Source: Lota lota (taxonomy: Eukaryota > Chordata > Actinopteri > Gadiformes > Lotidae). From it: a DNA stretch of 64,000 bases. A program made the position numbers and the translations under genes. Location of the stretch: assembly GCA_026745465.1 (NCBI GenBank), contig JACYXH010000826.1, forward strand, positions 3,462,792 to 3,526,791. Direction: 5' to 3'. Positions 11,723 through 35,697 of the stretch are shown piece after piece. How positions within the stretch are numbered: position 1 is the stretch's first letter; every line of letters starts with the position of its first letter. Below the pieces are notes generated by a model. That model saw only the letters and a program-made list of their open reading frames with translations, was not told where the DNA came from and did not search any database.

Positions 11723-14483
11723 CTAGGAGTCAGAATCGTCCGGTTCGACTCCCGCATTTCTGGGTCGTGACACTTTGCTGGCCGCCACACTGCTGTTTAT
11801 GTCAGTCAGTGGAACGTAGGAGTAGTCATGGCGATCGGAGAGGCGTCCGTGCCCTGTTGAGGCCGGAAATGCACGCATCAGATGACCCACCAGGCTAGCC
11901 AATAGCAGAGAAGACAGGCCTATGGCGATGATCAGCCACGTTCGCCTGGAGAGAGAGAGCAGGCTCTTTAGTTTGATTTGATGCAAAAAACAACAATCAA
12001 TGAATACTGGTACATGGTACATAACTACAATCATGGAATACTGGGACATGGTAATGAACTACAATCATGGAGTACTAGCGCATGGTAAAAACTCCAAACA
12101 ATGCTGATGTATACAGCACAACTACATTCATGGATATACAAAATCTAAGTAGATCATAGTCTCGCTGGTCAATCCTCTGTTTGGTCCTCTTTGTTATTCA
12201 AAAGTCCACTGCCAAGTTTAGAAAGCTACACTCTGTATTCATTATTTGTTTAGCCTTGCTTTTTATTGCCTCTGGTGCTAAAATTCAAGTATTGTTGTCT
12301 GCCAAAGGTCGGCTATCATGTTCTCACAACGGGCTGGACATACATAAACATGGGCAATAACCACTAGGGTGAATGTTGCCATAGTTTATAGCACCCTGTG
12401 ATGAATGCAAGTAAACCCCTCCCCCGCAGCCCCCACCCCATCCGTCATATCTTATAGTCCTAATCAACGGTCTCATTTACAAAAAGAACATGGAGAGTAA
12501 AATAAAAGTGGAACGAAAGAGAGATAGAAAGAAAGGGAACAGAGCGGAGTGGTGGAGTAGAGGGGTGGGGGTCTACTCTCCATCTGTGAGCGGAGAGCCC
12601 TTCACGCAGGCAACCATGGCGACGGCGAACAATCTCTAACTTGCATGTGAATGGTTTATGGATGCTAATGAAGACGTGGGCCCTGCCGCAACAGCAGCCT
12701 CGCACACTCTGTGCCGCCGCCGCCGCGCGGCTCAGAGTGAACACTAAGCGCACCACTTCAACACAACTGTTGCGCGCTCGGACTGATATCTGGTTATTAG
12801 TACCATGGATTTATCCATCATCAGTGTGGAAAAACACAAGCAGTCCGCTTTGTTCCCAAGAGCAGTTTATAAAGAGGGGTGAAGCCAGAGTTTATGTCAA
12901 CGGTTTGTAATTTGAGTTCTAATTTGTGAACTTTTAATGGAAAGATACAGGGATACAATACATAGAAAAGTTAAATCCCCCAAATGCATAATCCATTTGA
13001 TATTAAATTTGATTTGAAATCCAGTGACCTGATGTACGGTCTATGTTTAATTGGTCTCATCATTGTACTGTGACTAACTTTGCCAACTGACCCACCCAGA
13101 TCCCCCCCGTGGGAATAAATGAAGTGTATCGTACCAGCAACAGGCTAACAACATAATGTCTTCTAATGGAAGGTTTTCTGATTCTGACCATTCGGATTGT
13201 TAGTGACACTCACTCTGCCAGGAACGGCTGATTCCCGGAGGCCTCTTCCTGTCTCCAGGTGGTAAACATCTTTTTGGCTAAACAGTGACCGGCTGTGGAG
13301 GGGAGGACAACACACAAGGAAATAACTACCACCTCGAGAATGTCAATATTATCTTAATCACTCAAGTTGTTTTTAGCCAGGAGATCAGTCTAGCCCAGTC
13401 TGTCCCCTGCTTTATTGTGCTCCTTATGACTCATTTTTACAAGATGGCTTTTAGTGTGATGTTTTTATTACTGCATACTTACCTGTATACTGTCTATTAC
13501 CTTAGAATTGAGTACTGTTTTTATGTGTATGTGTCTTATTTGTTCTGTATTTTATTCTGGTTGTATTCTATTGTTCTGTAAAGCACTTTGGAACCTGCTA
13601 TCGAAAGGTGCTATACAAATGAAGTTATTATTATAAACCAGTTTTAGTTCACTGGTCATCTCCTATAAGGGTTGTATACATAATCCATAAAAAAAAGACA
13701 ATACAATAAAATACAATACAATACAATTCCAATAACAATAGATTCAGATAACAGGAAGTAATTCTGCTGGTTCTGTTTCCATAGAAACATCAGTTTTGAG
13801 AGCCTGGAGAGGGCTACTTCATTGCTACCCACTGCACTGAGGAGGGCAGGGTTCCCTGCCAGGTCACCATGGTAACCATAATCAGAACACCAACCGCCCT
13901 CGTCCTGCTTTTGTCGTTAGAAAAGGGCAAAAGAAAAGGGACTCTTGACATAGGCCAAAAAGAGAACTTACCGAGGTCAAGAAAAGAGAGCTTTACATAA
14001 ATGTTCAGGACATCAAGCGGGCAGTACAAAGTGATAACAAGCTGTACATATGTATGTTTGTGGGGGTACTCTTTGGCTGTGCATGTGTGTGTTTGGCTGT
14101 GCATGTTTTTACCAGAAGATGGTTTTTCTGATGATAGTTTCTGCATATTGCACATTTGTCAGTGATTAGACAAGTATGCATGCATGCATGCATTATCTTA
14201 GAAAGTATGTTTGTGAACACGTGCGTGTTCTCTCATATACACATTTAAAGTTTTAAAGCAAGTGTGTGCGCGTGTGTCATACACATACCTCTCTGTAAGG
14301 TCAGGTTTACCGCTTCCTGCAGTGGGTTGGTACAACTTCCTGTCTGTGGGTCACATGGGCACTGGTCCTCACAGTGACACTCCTCAGAACAGGAAGCGCC
14401 ATAGAAACCCAGCGGACACTCTGAGAGAGAGACATCGAGACAGAGAGAGAATGAAAGACAGACAGAGCAAGAGAGAGAGAGAG

Positions 14484-14518
<35 letters not shown>

Positions 14519-17500
14519 ATTTGTATAATCAAGTCATGTGATAAACCACAATGACAATGTTTGTTATAGAAGAAGAGGAACAGCCTTTGGTAAACAAGAC
14601 AGAGCATAACAAGAGTAAAAACAGAAGAGATAGAAGGAGTAAGAAATAAAGAAGAGAGAGATAGGGATAAAGAGAAAGAAGAAGAGAAAGATGGATTCAT
14701 GTAAATAAAATAAAAAAGTAGAAGTAGAAATAGGGCACACGAAAAGAAAGAGGAAAATGTATCAAATCAAAAGTCCAAAGAAAAGGAGAGACAAAGGGTA
14801 AGTGAAATGTGTTTTGAAGCGGCGCACCTTGTTGACACAGGTCATTATGGAAACCTGGGCGGCATGTGCAGCGTCCGTGGACAGGGTCACATGAACCTCC
14901 ATTGGCACAGGCACACGTTTGATTGCAGCTGTCGCCGTAGAAACCTTGCATACATTCTGTTTGTGTGTGTGTGAGTGAGTGAGTGAGAGAGAGAGAGAGA
15001 GACACAGACAGACGGACAGACAGACACTAGGTAAACAAATGGAGATTGCAGTCCAACAAGACTTCCAGGAAGTTCCGGCGGTGGGACAGTATAGGTATAA
15101 ACAGGACCAATCAATCAAACACATACATATTTGGCATAGATAACTTATTTGAATTCCCTGATGCTTGAAAGGTATTTTATACAATCACCGTTCTACATCG
15201 CCATCGGTCTCCAACATACATAATCTATCTCTCCCTCTCAACTCGCTCTGTATTTCTCATCTATTTCAGCCAGAACCCACTTGTGCGTTTCCTGATTTGC
15301 TCAACAGCTAGGAATTTTCCACTGCTTAACCCAACACTACACCCATCCATCCTGTGTCTATCTCCTTAGAAGTTGCAACTGTACAAATCAGCCCAAGAAG
15401 TACGACTGCTAGAAAGGAAATAAACGTTAGCTTCGGAAGCTGTTATTCTAGCCTGCAGTAAGCGTATGGCTTTGAGTGGATGTTGCACAGCTAGCCGGAG
15501 CTTTGAGGGGGTCAATGAGGACAGATATGTATGTCAGCAGTCAATTTAATCTCTGATCAAACGGTGAGCATGTGCCCTTTGAACTGCAAACTTTGTAGGT
15601 TTTATATACGTAGATCCAGTGATTTCTCAGTTAGGGCTGGGCAATGTCACACAAATGATCATAGCATGTCATAATTCCCGGGAATTATACAAGGGTGTGT
15701 TATCATCAAGTATATGGTTATTTAAGGTGGACTAGAGCTTGTCCCTTGTCTCTAGTATTTAAAAACTCTTATTTTGATAGCAATTATACCATTCAGGAAA
15801 CATTTTATTATTATAAGACAACTGGGGTACCATGAAAACTCTTATTTAGGTGTTTCCTTAAGATATGACACCACCAAGATATTCTCACACAATATTGCTC
15901 AACACTCCATGTGTGGGACTGACAGTCTTGATGTATTTTACCTTCACTGCAGTTGTGTCCCCTCCAACCAGCATCACACACACATCCTCCTGAAAAGCAT
16001 GATCCAAGACATAAAACATGTGCATTTTTTACATCCCATACGTCACAAAACCTTACCTAGCGTTGTCTTGGTGCATCAATGAAAAATACTCAATAGTCAA
16101 CAGGCTAGAGAGGTGAAAGATACTGGTTTCGAGCCCCAATGTCAGCAGCCTAACCTGTAGGCATCCATGAGCAAAAGCTAACCCCTGACCTGTCCCAAAG
16201 AAATTACCTATATCTGTGTACAGGTCTGTTTCACTCCAAGTTGCTTTGAATAAAAATATCTGCTAAACGACTAAATGGTCAATTTTAAGGTGGCAGTACA
16301 GAACTTGTCAGACACAAAAATACCAGGTGTCTTGTGGATGTCTGTTACTCCCTTGGGGGTCACGCCCCACAGTCCAAGAAAACCACTGTCCTTTACTGAA
16401 TGGTACAACCCAATTAAAAGGAGTGGTGGACTAACAATACACACAAACACAAACAACCTTTTCTCAGTTTGACCTAGTTTTGCTGCCCCCACCCCCGAGC
16501 TTCACTTACCGCTGGTGCAGACCCCGTGAGGCCCGCAGGCTGGCTGCTGGCACACCAGATGCTCACAGCCGGTCCCCCGCCAGCCCTCCAGGCACCGGCA
16601 GACCCCCTGCAAGCACTCCCCATGCCCACTGCAGTCCCTGGGCTGGCAGCGGCGAGGGTGGACGCACAGAATTGTGGAGACGGCCCGCGCACAGCGCCAC
16701 CTAGCGTCTGCCATACTAAAACATGTATGTGGGGGGGTGGGGTGGGGGGGGGGGGTGGGGGGGGGGGGGGGTGGGGGGGGGGAGGAACAGTGAGGATAAA
16801 GAGGCAAAAAAAAAACATTTAAATCTGTAGTACCAAAATGGTTTATACAGTGTTCTATCTAGTATTCTAACAAAATGCTATACATTTCCCATTTACTCCA
16901 TTATAATGTCATGTCTTCCATGGTACAGAAAAAAGGAGATGGATGATCCTTTGTAAACATAACAATGGAATAAAAGACCATGATTGGTAAAGCATCTTAT
17001 TTACCAGTGATCTGAAGGGTAGCTAGCCAATGAGCTGTTGACCACGAAGGTAGCGGACCCGCCTCCATCCAGATTGATTGCATTGACAACTCCATTTTTC
17101 TTGAGGAACTGTGCCACCTCCCACAAACTCATGCTGTGAAATAAAGACAAAGAACAGCTTTATATATACATAATACATACACAGAAGAAAACACGATGAA
17201 AATGATGAAATGTTTAATTACAATTGGTATATTTAAACCAAATTGGAAAAAATATTTTGTTCTACGCTGAAACACTTTTCTGTTAACCTTTTCTGTTAAT
17301 TTGATGTCCACGGCAACGTTGTGTCTCTAAACATCATTTGGTTACAAATGTCGATTTTTCGGTTTTATGTTTATTCTACTTGTGCATCATCCTCATCATC
17401 CTCATCTCTTCAATCAAAACAACAGCTCACACATACGTACGCAGCTGCCTTTTGGCGACGCATTAACCCAATCCAGCAACAATTCCCTCCCAACAGGAGC

Positions 17501-20500
17501 ATCACCCTGAAGGTCCCGGGCCCTCTCGCTTGGACCCTGAAGGGCAGAGTACTGTCTCTCTGAGGGAGGCTTTTATTGATCTGCCTTAGACATGGTATTG
17601 ATCCAAGATCAGCAGGGTGCGTGGGGAGAGGCCCCAGACATGTCACAACACGCAGCCACGTAGTGCTAACCAAAGACGGATCTTTAACACAAACACATAC
17701 ATCCCTCCCAGGGTGACTGATGGTCCACCACAACGGGGTGTGTGGAAGTTCGGATCAATGGAAATCGTTTGCTGGGCGGGTCTTTGGGGGAGGGGGGGGG
17801 GGGGGGTCTTAAGGGGGACAGGGCGGACAGGTCCTATTGAGTCAGGGGAGATAAATCTAGAAGCTTATTGAATCTGGTGCTACTTCCCATTTAGCTGGAC
17901 GAAATCCATCAATACGACTGCTGATGTTCTCTGCTTCCTATTTATGTCTGTCCAAGACACTTTGTTTGACACCTGAGGTAGAGGGTTAAATCTTTCTTTA
18001 AATTCTTAGGGAATAAGGGACAACTTAAAAGGGCGCCTTTTTTACCGTCAGGTACCAGGCCAGAAATGGCCTGTAATGGCTAATCACACTCACAACTGGT
18101 GGTAAGATAGGGGCACTTTAAATCCTCTGCTGCTTTATTTATGAGTGTTGAAGATCCTGCAAATTACCCTAAGGCACAGGGACTACGCTTTCTCATGCAT
18201 ATATATAGTGCTCCTATGAAACCATGAGCCAAACAATAGACTTTCACTCAGGACTATTCATCAATGGTAAGGGTCACTGAAATGACCCCTGACCTGTCTG
18301 ATTTAGGTCAGACAGGTCAGGGGTCCCCCACAGCTGATGGAGAACCCAGGCTGGCCCTTATTAGCTCACCCTCTAACTGCAGTCTGTCCGTCCAGGTGGA
18401 ACAGGACCACCTTGCCGTCTGCATCGTGTCCAATGGCCGTCCGGGCCGACACCACATCCACAAAGTTGCGCAATGACCCTGTCGAATAAGAACAGCTCAA
18501 AGTTTAGAGTAATGTGTATCGCTTGTATGACTTGTCTGATGGGAATACCTATCTTGTATGTCTCTGTCCAGACTTATCTCTAAATCTCTAACTTATCTCA
18601 GTGGGATTTGCTGACCTGAGAAACGCATGAGGAAACCCATGTTACCTTAGCCTCTCATCTAAGGTCTGTATTTCGTGTTTAAACACCCATCTACTACCAA
18701 ATCACATTTTGTCAGCTTTTTACAGTCCCTTGTTATGCATGCATGCATGTGCGGATAGCTTCGTCCGCTAGGTACAACGTACCAACTGCAGTATATCACC
18801 ATGGTAGGGGACTAGGTCTGTATATTGTATTGTTGGTACCTGCACTATCTAGCCGTCTGTAAGGTATGCTGTAGTGTTGGTATGAAGGCTGTGTTCCTGG
18901 TACCTGTCTCCTGTGTTTTGTCGCACTCTGCCTGCAGGCTCTGGTTTATGTATACCTGGCCTTTCCTCAGCAGCCACACCACCCCGCTGACCAGCTGGAC
19001 GAACGGGTTCACCTGGTCCATAACATCATCTTCTGATAGGTACCTGGGGAGACAGGTCAACAAGAGAGAGAGAGTGTGTTTTTATCCGCAATGGGGGAAG
19101 TTTCTGTTGGTGAAAAACTTCAAACAGGATGAAGAGGAATCTGAGGTGTCTTACCATTTCTACAGTGAAGTACGTTTTAAACATTAGGTCCATCTGTTCA
19201 TCGACTGATTAGACCATTTTTTGAGTTATAGAAGTGAAGTAAGTCGAATGTAGTTGAAACAAACAGCAATGTAATTCAAAGGAAAGACAATTATTACTAG
19301 TGGTAACAATTAGCAATAGCACTGAGAGTAGCATAATAGTAATTGATTTAACAGCAGTAGAAGTTAATGCAATCTTTAACCATGCTACAAATACAAGCAC
19401 AATAACATTTTCTTAGACTGTGAATACCATGTGTTGATGTTTAACCGCTTTATAATCTTAAACTTTAACCCTTGAGATTGGTACTTTTCCATACATTCTA
19501 TGGTGCGTCATTGTCTTATAGCAAGTCATAAAACAACACAGAAAATTATGAAAAACCCCAAACAGAACAATGTTGAAATATTCATGGGCCTGGCTTGCCT
19601 GAATGAAAGAGGAAGGAACAAACTGCAATGCTGCACTTCTGACCCTTCCTCAAAGACAGAAACTAATAGAAGTTGATGAGCTGGCAGACAGGTAATAAAC
19701 CTGATAGTTTACCAATGTTCAAATGTTATTTTGGCTAAAGTAAAGACGGATCTACACAAAAGATCCATGAAAACAGAGTCAATTTTAAGACTGCCATTTG
19801 CATTGAAAGAGGGCAGCGTCTAGCCTTGTACTTTTTACTTTGTAAAAAAAGTTTCTGTTCTAACGAAAGAAGATAATATATCGGTATGAACAGAGTAACT
19901 AGAACTCTAAATCTAAAACTCACACCTGCTTGTCATCTAGACTGCTGCTGACAACATCCATTATCCAGTATAGGCATCAAGCCAGACAGGCTGTTACCTA
20001 ACCACAGACAGGTTCAACACTTTGCATTGCTTGGCTCAGATGAAACAGGAACTAACTTGACCATTTGCACCTTTACTCCTGAACTCGTGCCTAACTTTCT
20101 AGAATGACAGGACATATGGGGACAGTGTATGTCTGTGTTTACCTTTTCCTTCACAGTGAATGTGTTGTTTTCCCCAAAGGAGCCGGTGGATTGTGATAGC
20201 TATCCCCTAACAGAGTGTATGTTGCTAGTCTTGGGTTCCTCCTGCTGTCGACAGTTGTGTTTCAAAATGAAAATGGTAAAAGGAGATGATAATAACAGCC
20301 TAGCCTTTCTCCCTCCCTGCAGCTCAAATGGCTGACAGCACAGGTAGGGCTGAGGGCATCTTGCTTAGTCCACAGGTACACTGTGGACATGGGAGTGGGA
20401 AAAATAACCCAGAACATTTCCCTTACTACTATACTATCCTAGCTCCATAAAATGCAAGACTTCTAGGGCACAGGCTTACTATTTACTATTCATTTAAAAT

Positions 20501-22217
20501 ACTTATTGGTCATTGGAGCTTCGAACACAGAACCTTTCGGGAGTCAAACACCCTAACCCCTATACTCTCCTGGCCCCAAAAAACCTCAAACTAAAAAGTA
20601 AACCATGCCATTACAGTGTCCTTGTTACCGTTTATTACACTAATAATAACTGTGTGATAATCTCTATGTGTAACATCATGTAACAAACATGTTATCATGT
20701 ATGGAACAACCTGTTACTACAGTGTCATTCCGTATGTGTAATAGGGAAATATAGTTACACATGTGCGATAAGAACATTATTCTTAAACCGTAATCTCTTG
20801 TAACATGAACTGTAACTAGGACACTAATGTAATGTGTTACCAACTCAGACCTTGCGTTTGGTCCCTGGTCGGCCCCCCTCTTACCCCAACACCAAGGTCC
20901 CGTCTTTGCGGATGCCGAACTGTGCGTTCTGGACACCGCTGCTGTCCCGCACCAGCCTGCCGTCGCTCACAATGTTCCCCAGACACTGGCCCGTGCTGGT
21001 GTTGAAGAAGCCTGCGTTCTGGGAGAACAGGCACCCCGCTGACTCCGCCGTCTCCTCCACCGTGGCCCGGTGGTTAAACCCACAACCTCCTGGCCCTCCC
21101 GGCTCCAGGACCGACAGAGTCCTCAGGGGGTCATGGACCGTGGTCATGTGACCTGAGAATGTAATGAATGTAAACGTAGGCGTGATGATGACCATGAGTT
21201 CAACTGTTTAGAAGGGTCGTTTGAATTCAGTAGCAAATTGTCTATTTCTACACAATGTGGGATGGACACAGTATAATAAATAAATATATATATACATATA
21301 TTGTTTGAAAGTCCTCACGCGATCATGGGTCATATATTTTCTCGTTATTGCCCCACTTCAATCCTACTTGGACATCTTTCACTCAATCAATCAAACTTTA
21401 TTTATTGATATATTGCTTTTCCTGCAAAACCTAACTGACCATATGCCCATTGCGTCAACCGGGGAACGTCTGATATGAACACAGAGGACTCCGCCACCGG
21501 CACGCCACGGTACTGGCTGGAGGGCCAGGTCTCGTAGGTCACGTTGCCATGGACGATGGACTGGCAGTCTCTGATATGCCGGTGAGAGTGGGCGGAGCCA
21601 TGGCGCTTGGCGTACGGCAGGAGGAGGTCATCGTTCATGGAGACCCTGGAACAGACCACATGAGAGGATCAGTCAAGGATTGTCTCATTCACAAAACCTA
21701 AATAAGACATTGTGCACACATTGTTAATACATTTGCACCAGTGGAAAATAACCACCTTACTAAAATGTGCAAATGGATGTTCCAGAAAGGAAACACACGT
21801 GTTACATAGCTTACACTGTCATATTGTACATGCGCGCACGGCACACACACACACAGATATAACATAATAATGTTTATCCCAAGGATTTACACACATGCCA
21901 TATAAAAAACATTAAATGAATATCGAGAATATCAAGGCCTATAGCTGCTACTGAATAGATCTGAAAGATTATTATATGAATTTGAGAGGCTGTAAATTGC
22001 AGGCAACATCAACACCTAGTGGCCATTTCTGCATGTTACAGGGAGTTCTTCAGAGGACATGTTGCATTGGGTCAGAGAAGCAAAACTCAGGCCATCTAAC
22101 GTTCGTGTTTTGCGGATAGCTCAACTGTGTCAATATTTTTGCACACAATTTCCCCAAATTATCAAGATACAGTTCAGCCACAGTTCATGTTTGGAGACCG
22201 TATGCGTGTGTGTTAAA

Positions 22218-22286
<69 letters not shown>

Positions 22287-22617
22287 TGCGCGCGCGCGCG
22301 TGTGTGTGTGTGTTCGGTAGATAAGCATGAAAAGCACAATAATGAACTTAAAATAAGTGCAAATCAATCTAATAAAGAAACGCTACGTTTTTTGGTTTGT
22401 AGTTTACTATAATTAGGGTAAATGGCGCAGGGTAACAATAATACGGAAGATGACATTTTACACAGGAACCAGTAATCCTAATGTCAATAAAAAAAGTTCC
22501 GTTCTAGAATCACCCAACACCAGCTTTATCTTACCTGTTGTGATGGGTCTCCGAATGCAAAACCCCGAGCCATAGCAGCAGCCAGATAAACAGACATTTT
22601 GCTGAAACTGTTGCCAT
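11723..22617 (-). CDS. nagpa: N-acetylglucosamine-1-phosphodiester alpha-N-acetylglucosaminidase (uncovering enzyme)
   Basis: Family role: the enzyme removes the covering GlcNAc from GlcNAc-phospho-mannose on lysosomal hydrolases in the trans-Golgi, exposing mannose-6-phosphate. Exons seen, in transcript order: 22535-22617, 21440-21645, 20885-21152, 18904-19043, 18370-18478, 17005-17133, 16510-16715, 15942-15989, 14828-14956, 14289-14420 and 11723-11945. Phases join cleanly through the tenth. The start at 22,617 opens a signal peptide (MATVSAKCLFIWLLLWLGVL). The phosphodiester glycosidase domain covers residues 100-310, with LEPGGPGGC, QNAQFGIRKDGT and the family motif DGGGS at 291-295. Cys-rich EGF-like modules follow at about 312-484. 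The last exon encodes a membrane anchor (TWLIIAIG...) and a short tail with YSYVPL, matching the tyrosine trafficking signal of the human protein. Exon 10 ends in phase 1 and the last exon starts in phase 2, so an unseen short exon of length 1 mod 3 is needed (about 22 nt by comparison with human). A 19-nt candidate at 13,972-13,990 has the right length but brings a TGA in frame. Exon 9 is an EGF module absent from the human protein. Confidence 0.95.
12680..12790. other. CpG-rich patch inside the 3' part of nagpa
   Basis: Within the intron region between the last two recognised nagpa exons, about 110 bases are rich in CG dinucleotides (GCCGCCGCCGCCGCGCGG, GCGCACC, TTGCGCGCTCGG). The rest of the intron is AT-rich. 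It could be a small CpG island marking an internal promoter. No exon with convincing coding potential was found in it. Confidence 0.3.
13565..13640 (+). mobile_element. 3' tail of a fish retroelement
   Basis: The sequence TAAAGCACTTTGGAACCTG...GGTGCTATACAAATGAAGTTATTATTATA is the stereotyped tail of an abundant fish retroelement that ends in a short ATT repeat. The 5' extent is not recognised. It lies inside the terminal nagpa intron region. Confidence 0.5.
14421..14610. repeat. (GA)n tract and about 115-bp flank duplicated at 23.4 kb
   Basis: GA repeats at 14,421-14,516 directly abut nagpa exon 10. In the transcript sense they supply a (CU)n polypyrimidine tract at its 3' splice site. The following 115 bases (ACTATTTGTATAATCAAG onward to about 14,625) are nearly identical to 23,430-23,550, with only two or three mismatches seen by eye. 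It is therefore a mobile or recently copied unit anchored to GA repeats. Confidence 0.85.
16100..16275 (+). mobile_element. SINE-like element fragment
   Basis: The tail reads AGTTGCTTTGAATAAAAATATCTGCTAAACGACTAAATG. This is a variant of the common fish tRNA-derived SINE tail (TTGGATAAAAGCGTCTGCTAAATG). Upstream GGTTTCGAGCCCCAATG resembles a tRNA B-box region. It lies in the intron between nagpa exons 7 and 8. Confidence 0.6.
16731..16784. repeat. Long G tract adjoining nagpa exon 7
   Basis: About 54 bases of almost pure G, with a few T and A, on the + strand. In the nagpa pre-mRNA this is a C tract lying 16-70 bases upstream of the exon 7 acceptor (exon begins at 16,715). It can therefore act as a polypyrimidine tract. 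The template strand can form G-quadruplexes. Confidence 0.9.
17786..17806. repeat. Short G tract
   Basis: A run of about 20 G with one A, inside the intron between nagpa exons 5 and 6. Confidence 0.9.
18284..18325. repeat. Perfect 18-bp inverted repeat beside nagpa exon 5
   Basis: Arms 18,284-18,301 and 18,308-18,325 (GACCCCTGACCTGTCTGA and its exact complement) are separated by six bases. In the nagpa transcript the hairpin starts 44 bases after the exon 5 donor (exon ends at 18,370). GGTCAGACAGGTCA also contains AGGTCA-like half sites, which may be chance. Confidence 0.95.
20440..20600 (-). mobile_element. SINE fragment, reverse orientation
   Basis: The stretch AGCTTCGAACACAGAACCTTTCGGGAGTCAAACACCCTAACCCCTATACTCTCCTGGCCCC reads, in reverse complement, like the tRNA-derived head of a fish SINE (anticodon-arm remnant, then a GGTTCGAA-type B box). 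It lies in the intron between nagpa exons 3 and 4 in the same orientation as the gene. Confidence 0.5.
22217..22314. repeat. (GT)n followed by (CG)n and (GT)n
   Basis: About 63 bases of GT repeat pass into GAGTGCGCGCGCGCGCGTGTGTG. Alternating purine-pyrimidine of this kind, with a pure CG core, is a strong candidate for left-handed Z-DNA. It lies in nagpa intron 1, about 220 bases inside the gene from exon 1. Confidence 0.95.
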
Positions 22618-22983
22618 ATGTTGATCTAAAGTAGAGAATCTACCAGTGTCGGCCTGCCTGCCACACAGTTATTCACTGAAGACTCAACATCCAGACAGCG
22701 TCATGTCAGCAGCAGCAGCAGCAGCAGCGTCGCTTGATCACGTGACACAGCGAGGCCAAGTTTTGCATACGCTTTCGACGTCATTCCCCAAACACGATGT
22801 CTCCTACCTTAATGTGAAACTCGTTAATCCCCCTTATCTAGGGTAGCAAATAACCACTGCTGTCTTTCTTTTTTGTCGGTCAATTACTGTTACAATATCT
22901 AAGCGGAACCATAAGGCGTTGTGGGAGGACGGTTAGTTATGTAGCACACTTTAAGGGTCAAAGTTGAAGGGTGTGTTGTGACT
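22618..22983. promoter_or_regulatory. Shared head-to-head promoter of nagpa and ndufaf6
   Basis: Only 366 bases separate the divergent start codons of nagpa (22,617, minus) and ndufaf6 (22,984, plus). The interval must hold both 5' UTRs and both promoters. It contains a (CAG)7 run at 22,707-22,728 and the E-box ATCACGTGAC at 22,737-22,746. No TATA box is evident in either direction. Transcription start sites cannot be read from sequence alone. Confidence 0.8.
22737..22746. promoter_or_regulatory. E-box matching the CLEAR element in 9 of 10 bases
   Basis: ATCACGTGAC differs from the CLEAR consensus GTCACGTGAC only at the first base. It lies 120 bases upstream of the nagpa start codon and 238 bases upstream of the ndufaf6 start codon. 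TFEB/TFE3 bind CLEAR sites at lysosomal genes, and USF factors bind the same CACGTG core. Binding here is inferred. Confidence 0.55.
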
Positions 22984-35390
<12,407 letters not shown>

Positions 35391-35659
35391 ACAAATGGAT
35401 GGATTTGTTTTTTTGTTGTATCTAGCCAGACACACTTATGCAATCATCAGATTCTGGTTTGGATAATGGGTTACATCTAGCAAAACAACATTCAGACTAG
35501 CACCATAGACTCTGAGCTGCCATTTTGTGATCTGTGTGCGTGTGTGTCTGTGCGCACGTTTTGTAATACTTCAGTAAATGTCAACACCTCAAAGATGTAG
35601 AGATTCTCTCATTAATTTTTTGGGGCAAAATGTGTGTATATATTTGTATATAAAAAATA

Positions 35660-35697
<38 letters not shown>

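Noticed and set aside
13972..13990. 19-nt segment as the missing nagpa micro-exon
   Set aside because: Length and donor fit, but in the required phase it introduces TGA and its acceptor has a poor pyrimidine tract. Kept only as a candidate.
16100..16275. tRNA gene
   Set aside because: Only a B-box-like remnant followed by a SINE tail; no cloverleaf can be formed.
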